Source of the DNA: Chrysomallon squamiferum
Taxonomy: Eukaryota > Mollusca > Gastropoda > Neomphalida > Peltospiridae
Assembly: GCA_012295275.1 (NCBI GenBank)
Contig: CM022676.1
Span: forward strand, 16,369,447-16,394,446
Direction of reading: 5' to 3'
Length of the DNA: 25,000 nt
Shown piece by piece: positions 1 to 25,000 of this stretch (within the stretch, counting starts at the first letter, position 1; the number at the start of each line of letters is the position of its first letter). The translations under genes were made by a program, and so were the position numbers. The notes below the pieces were generated by a model. The model was not told the DNA's origin. It worked only from the letters and a program-made list of their open reading frames with translations, and ran no database searches.

Positions 1-248
1 ATAACAATATAATCAAGATACGTTTCTGTAAATTGCTAATGAACAATAGTGCGTATGTAATACGAAGCACAAAACCTAATACTTTACTATCCCATAAAGC
101 TGGTTAGTAAACTAGAAACATTTATATACAAAATAATCTATTTTCACTCGTTCAAGGTAAAACAAAAACAATGTTGCTAACATAAAATATCAGTTGGTTT
201 TCTGTTATATATATATATTACAAATAAATGTTTCTATACGTATGCTTG

Positions 249-406
<158 letters not shown>

Positions 407-483
407 CTGGAAAAAACAAGTAACACTATATAAATATTAGAAGATCAACATTATTGTTATTTAGATTATGTGTATCCAATTTC

Positions 484-512
484 ACTTGTACACTTTTTTA
501 AAGTGTACAAGT
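484..512. repeat. Perfect 12-bp inverted repeat (hairpin)
   Basis: ACTTGTACACTT at 484-495 is followed, after five bases, by its exact reverse complement at 501-512. A second inverted repeat with the same ACTTGTACA core lies at 659-689. It may be part of a small diverged local repeat; no function is evident. Confidence 0.7.
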
Positions 513-658
513 TGAGACAAAAGAAAGATGGTTAAGAAAGAAAAAAACGTTTTTAGTTAAATAAATAGTATAAACAAATAAAACTATATTAGTATGCTGT
601 ATAGGTAAAACAAGAACACCACCATCATTATTACTAACAAGTGTTTACATACGACATG

Positions 659-689
659 ACTTGTACAATTTTTTTTCAAATGTACAAGT
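659..689. repeat. 9-bp inverted repeat related to 484-512
   Basis: ACTTGTACA at 659-667 and its reverse complement at 681-689 surround a T-rich loop of 13 bases. The shared core with 484-512 suggests the two are copies of one element. Confidence 0.6.
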
Positions 690-824
690 AAAAACAAATA
701 ATTACTGTTTTTAACAAAATAAACCATGTAGGTGTTTCCAGTGTTATCGAAACTGGAAAGAAGTAAAATTATATGATACATATCTGTATAGAAATGTATG
801 ATACCTTGTAATTATTATACGTAC

Positions 825-22454
<21,630 letters not shown>

Positions 22455-22464
<10 letters not shown>

Positions 22465-23060
22465 CTGAAATAATAACAGGTTATATATGACCTGTGGTTA
22501 AGAATATAACGATTTGTTTAATGAAAAAAAGAAATACACATGTATATACTAACATATCACTCTTCCTTGGAAAGAAAATTATGTAACAGATATTCGGTAA
22601 CAAACGTAAAGTTGAGTAAAATAAAGATGTCGCGCTATCTCTAGTATTGTATTAAATCGGCAACCAATATTTTTAATACTAATGTGCTCAAAGATTCCAA
22701 TCTATAAATATATACTAATGCACTGACTTGTAGTTAGTGAAATAATAATTCAACCGTACTGGGTCTGAAACAATAACAGGTTATATATGATATGTGAGTA
22801 AGAATATAATGATTTGTTTAATAAGAAGAACCCAAAGAAACGGACATGTATATACTAACATATCACTTTTCCTTGTAAAGAAAATTATGTAACAGATATT
22901 CGGTAATATACGTAAAGTTGAGTAAAATAAAGATGTCGCTCTATCTCTAGTATTGCTATAAATATCGGTTACCAATATTTATAATATTAATGTACTCAAA
23001 GGTTCAAATATATAAAGATACACAGATGCACTGAATTATAGTTACTGAGATAATAATTCA
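22455..23060. repeat. Local 300-bp direct tandem duplication
   Basis: 22455-22754 and 22755-23060 are diverged direct repeats with a 300-base offset. Each begins with a CGTACTGG-type block that is the first ten bases of the C3 exon plus its splice acceptor, and both contain the 'ggttatatatga' and 'cggtaa' blocks. The second unit therefore carries a duplicated 3' splice site (tgtttcag|ACCCAGTACG) without the exon behind it. C1 and C2 have only one unit here. Confidence 0.8.
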
Positions 23061-23276
23061 GCAGGAAGTTGTTTTTGTTTTTGTTTTTTTCAAAACTATT
23101 TACTTCTTCCACAACTGGAGACCTATCTATGTCTAAGTTCTCTTCTTCCAATACGTAAGTTTTATTTATTTTTTTTAATTTTTTTTTCTCAAAATCTTTT
23201 CTTCAGCGAATTAGTAACCGGAAAAGAAATTAGTGATGAAATTGTTCATTTAACTCTTTAATTTTGTATCAAGAAA

Positions 23277-24542
23277 GCTGACTGAATCCAGCTGAACACA
23301 GTATAGAATCTTTCTGGATATAACAGTTTGGTAACTTATAAACTTTCAAACAGAGACACATCAACACACACAACAAATAATAATAAAATTATATAAATAT
23401 TAGTTGCATCTGTTATTTATCGCGGCATTTAAAAGTTAATAAAAGTATTTTGTAACAGGCCAGCTAACTAAAACCAAGTGTACATACTATAATAATTTTC
23501 AGATATCACAGATATCACTCAGATACCGAAGATGCTGAAAATATAGCGACTGTTCGTGCATTCTAAACAGGGACAGACGACAAATACAAATGTTTTATCA
23601 TATATCGCGGGGAAAATAGTTAACAAAAGTAAACACAGACATATATTAAATACGTTAAGATGTATGCTCTAACAAAAAAACAACCCGCAAAAGTAGATTT
23701 GACTGACATTGGGAATATCTATCTAATTGATCAACAGAAAGCAGCAGAATGTTCACATTTTACACACACTTTCGCAATTCATTAATGTTCATGATGTTAT
23801 ATTAAAAGGTTAAAGTTCAAGGTTATAGCAGTATAATATCAATTCCTTGTGTGTCCACCATGGGAGTCCAGAACAGCCTGACATCTTCTTCCCATGACAG
23901 TAATGACATTACGAATTACACTTTGTTGAATGCTGGCCCACTCTGTATGTAGTAATAATGTCAACTGACCACAATACTGTTGGTGTGGTTGATGCTGCCT
24001 CAGTCGTCTATCCAACTCGTCCCATAAATGCTCTATAGGGTACAAGTCCGGATATTTAGAGGGCCAGGGCAGCACCTGAATGTTATTGTTGTGTATGTAC
24101 GCTGTTGTGAGTCTGGCTGTATGTGGTCTCGCATTATCGTGCTTGAATACAGAGTTACCATTATTCATAATTGGAGCGACATTTATCTGTAAAATTTCAT
24201 CTCGGTATCTCTGTGCCGTTAAGTTGCCTTAAGATTCATATTACTTATTTAAAAACTGAAGAAATCATTTTTTCTCTGCCAGACACAAACAACTTAATGT
24301 TTATCCTGATTCCTTTCTTTATATACATAACATTCTGACTGACTAAGCTTAATCTTATAATCGGAAAGCTAACTGAATCCAGATGTACACACTGTAGAAT
24401 GATTCTAGATGTAACTGTTTGACAAATCATAAACAGGCAACTACACAAATGTTTATATATAACTTAAACCAACTGTGCACATTGTAGGACTATAACTTGA
24501 TACGATTGTTTCACAATTCATAAACGCACATACAGACAAAGG
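23277..24542. repeat. Three diverged copies of an approximately 75-90 bp motif
   Basis: Related stretches begin at about 23277, 24367 and 24465. Each reads roughly 'CTGAATCCAG/CCAACTG...ACAC...GTAGAAT/GGAC...AACTGTTT...CATAAAC'. The first and second are separated by the Tc1 fragment. They look like remnants of older tandem copies. Confidence 0.5.
23839..24231 (-). mobile_element. Tc1-like (DD34E) transposase, C-terminal fragment
   Basis: An open minus-strand frame ending in a stop at 23839. It is readable from GNLTAQRYRDEIL (about 24231), a Tc1-family motif, although an ATG occurs only at 24168. It carries FKHDNARPHTA, with the second catalytic aspartate, and YPDLYPIEHLWDELDRRL, with the catalytic glutamate. 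I count 34 residues between that D and E, the Tc1 spacing. A stop codon lies just upstream of GNL, and the first catalytic D and the DNA-binding domain are missing. No terminal inverted repeats were found. It is a dead fragment inserted in, or next to, the array's 5' intron. Confidence 0.88.
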
Positions 24543-25000
24543 ATATATTTAGATATGATTGTTGACACTTAACAAAAGGGTGGTCACTCAGATGTTAAAT
24601 ATGTTAAAATATAACGACTGTTTCTGAGTGCTTAACACGGACTGACGACAACTTTAAATAATTCATTATATTTCTAGCGGAGAATAGTCCGTTTCATACT
24701 TTGCGGTTTCGAATGATTCTATATACACAACCATTGTAGATTAATCTTAATTATTGTGCAGTTGTTGTTTGTTTCTTGTTGTTTTTTTCGGTTTTTTTTT
24801 GTTTTTTTGTTTGTTTATATGTTTTTTTAATTATTATTTTATGTTGTAGATAGATACAGCATACGTAAAGATAATTTTGTAATGCTGTTTTCGTTTTCCA
24901 AATAGATCCCTGTATATGGAATGGCACTGAAATCATACTTGGATATCCAGTACAGCAAATGTGTGTTTGTTTGTCATGTACGTCAGATAACAATAGTCTG

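Larger units (their letters stand above)
22465..25000. other. Upstream region: diverged repeat copies and transposon fragment, no exon
   Basis: After the local duplication (to 23060), 23060-23665 is an older copy of the type C upstream intron lacking the equivalent of about 8750-10100. It covers matches to 8430-8580 and 10140-10470. The Tc1-like fragment is at 23839-24231. About 24367-24690 is a still more diverged copy of part of the same intron. The rest, including the T/G-rich stretch at 24770-24840, shows nothing recognisable. No type D exon pair follows C3 here, unlike in the other two units. Confidence 0.6.

Noticed and set aside
24751-24993. 80-codon minus-strand frame at the right edge
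   Set aside because: Ends in low-complexity lysine/threonine from a T/G-rich stretch; no domain and no sign of an SRCR, Ig or FN3 exon.

Overview
This is an AT-rich, intron-rich, microsatellite-rich stretch of animal nuclear DNA. It has no bacterial-style genes. Codon-clean exons with GT/AG splice sites, Tc1- and pogo-type DNA transposon remains and very long dinucleotide repeats fit an invertebrate. A mollusc, possibly a cephalopod, is plausible, but that is inference from style and not from a recognised gene.

One gene, on the minus strand, explains all the coding signal from 22464 down to 825. I assembled 21 exons from splice sites and reading frame: nine SRCR domains (each split over two exons), then two Ig-like domains, then one fibronectin type III domain. 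Both gene ends lie outside the window, so signal peptide, promoter, membrane anchor, cytoplasmic part and polyA site are not seen. The SRCR domains have six cysteines and a phase-2 intron after the LGFSR/LGFSQ motif, which is the group A pattern. Every domain cassette starts and ends in phase 1, so domains can be added, lost or skipped without changing frame. Conserved cysteines, many N-glycosylation sequons and this architecture point to an extracellular adhesion or pattern-recognition region. The ligand is unknown.

Layout in plus coordinates: FN3 (825-1124), Ig (1355-1633), a pogo-like non-autonomous element (1942-2440), Ig (3228-3482), SRCR-A (3876-4777). Then come repeating SRCR types B, C and D: B1 5694-6187, C1 6953-8126, D1 11001-12200, B2 12865-13361, C2 14163-15334, D2 18189-19373, B3 20001-20496, C3 21297-22464. 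From about 7165 to 22340 the DNA is a very recent tandem duplication of a roughly 7.15 kb unit carrying three SRCR domains. For example, 9001-9600 and 16201-16800 are identical over 600 bases. Older, more diverged duplications flank it on both sides (4633-5250, 5694-7164, 22341-23665, about 24367-24690). A Tc1-like transposase fragment lies at 23839-24231.

The most interesting points are these. Four consecutive domains (B2, D1, C1, B1 in transcript order) each carry one frameshift, while the domains on both sides are intact. The two exons of type C differ between recent copies mainly by amino-acid-changing substitutions, although the introns beside them are almost identical. A decayed partial SRCR exon sits in the type C intron in all three copies. 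Together these look like a young, fast-diversifying receptor array. Assembly or polishing error in near-identical copies is the main alternative for the frameshifts.
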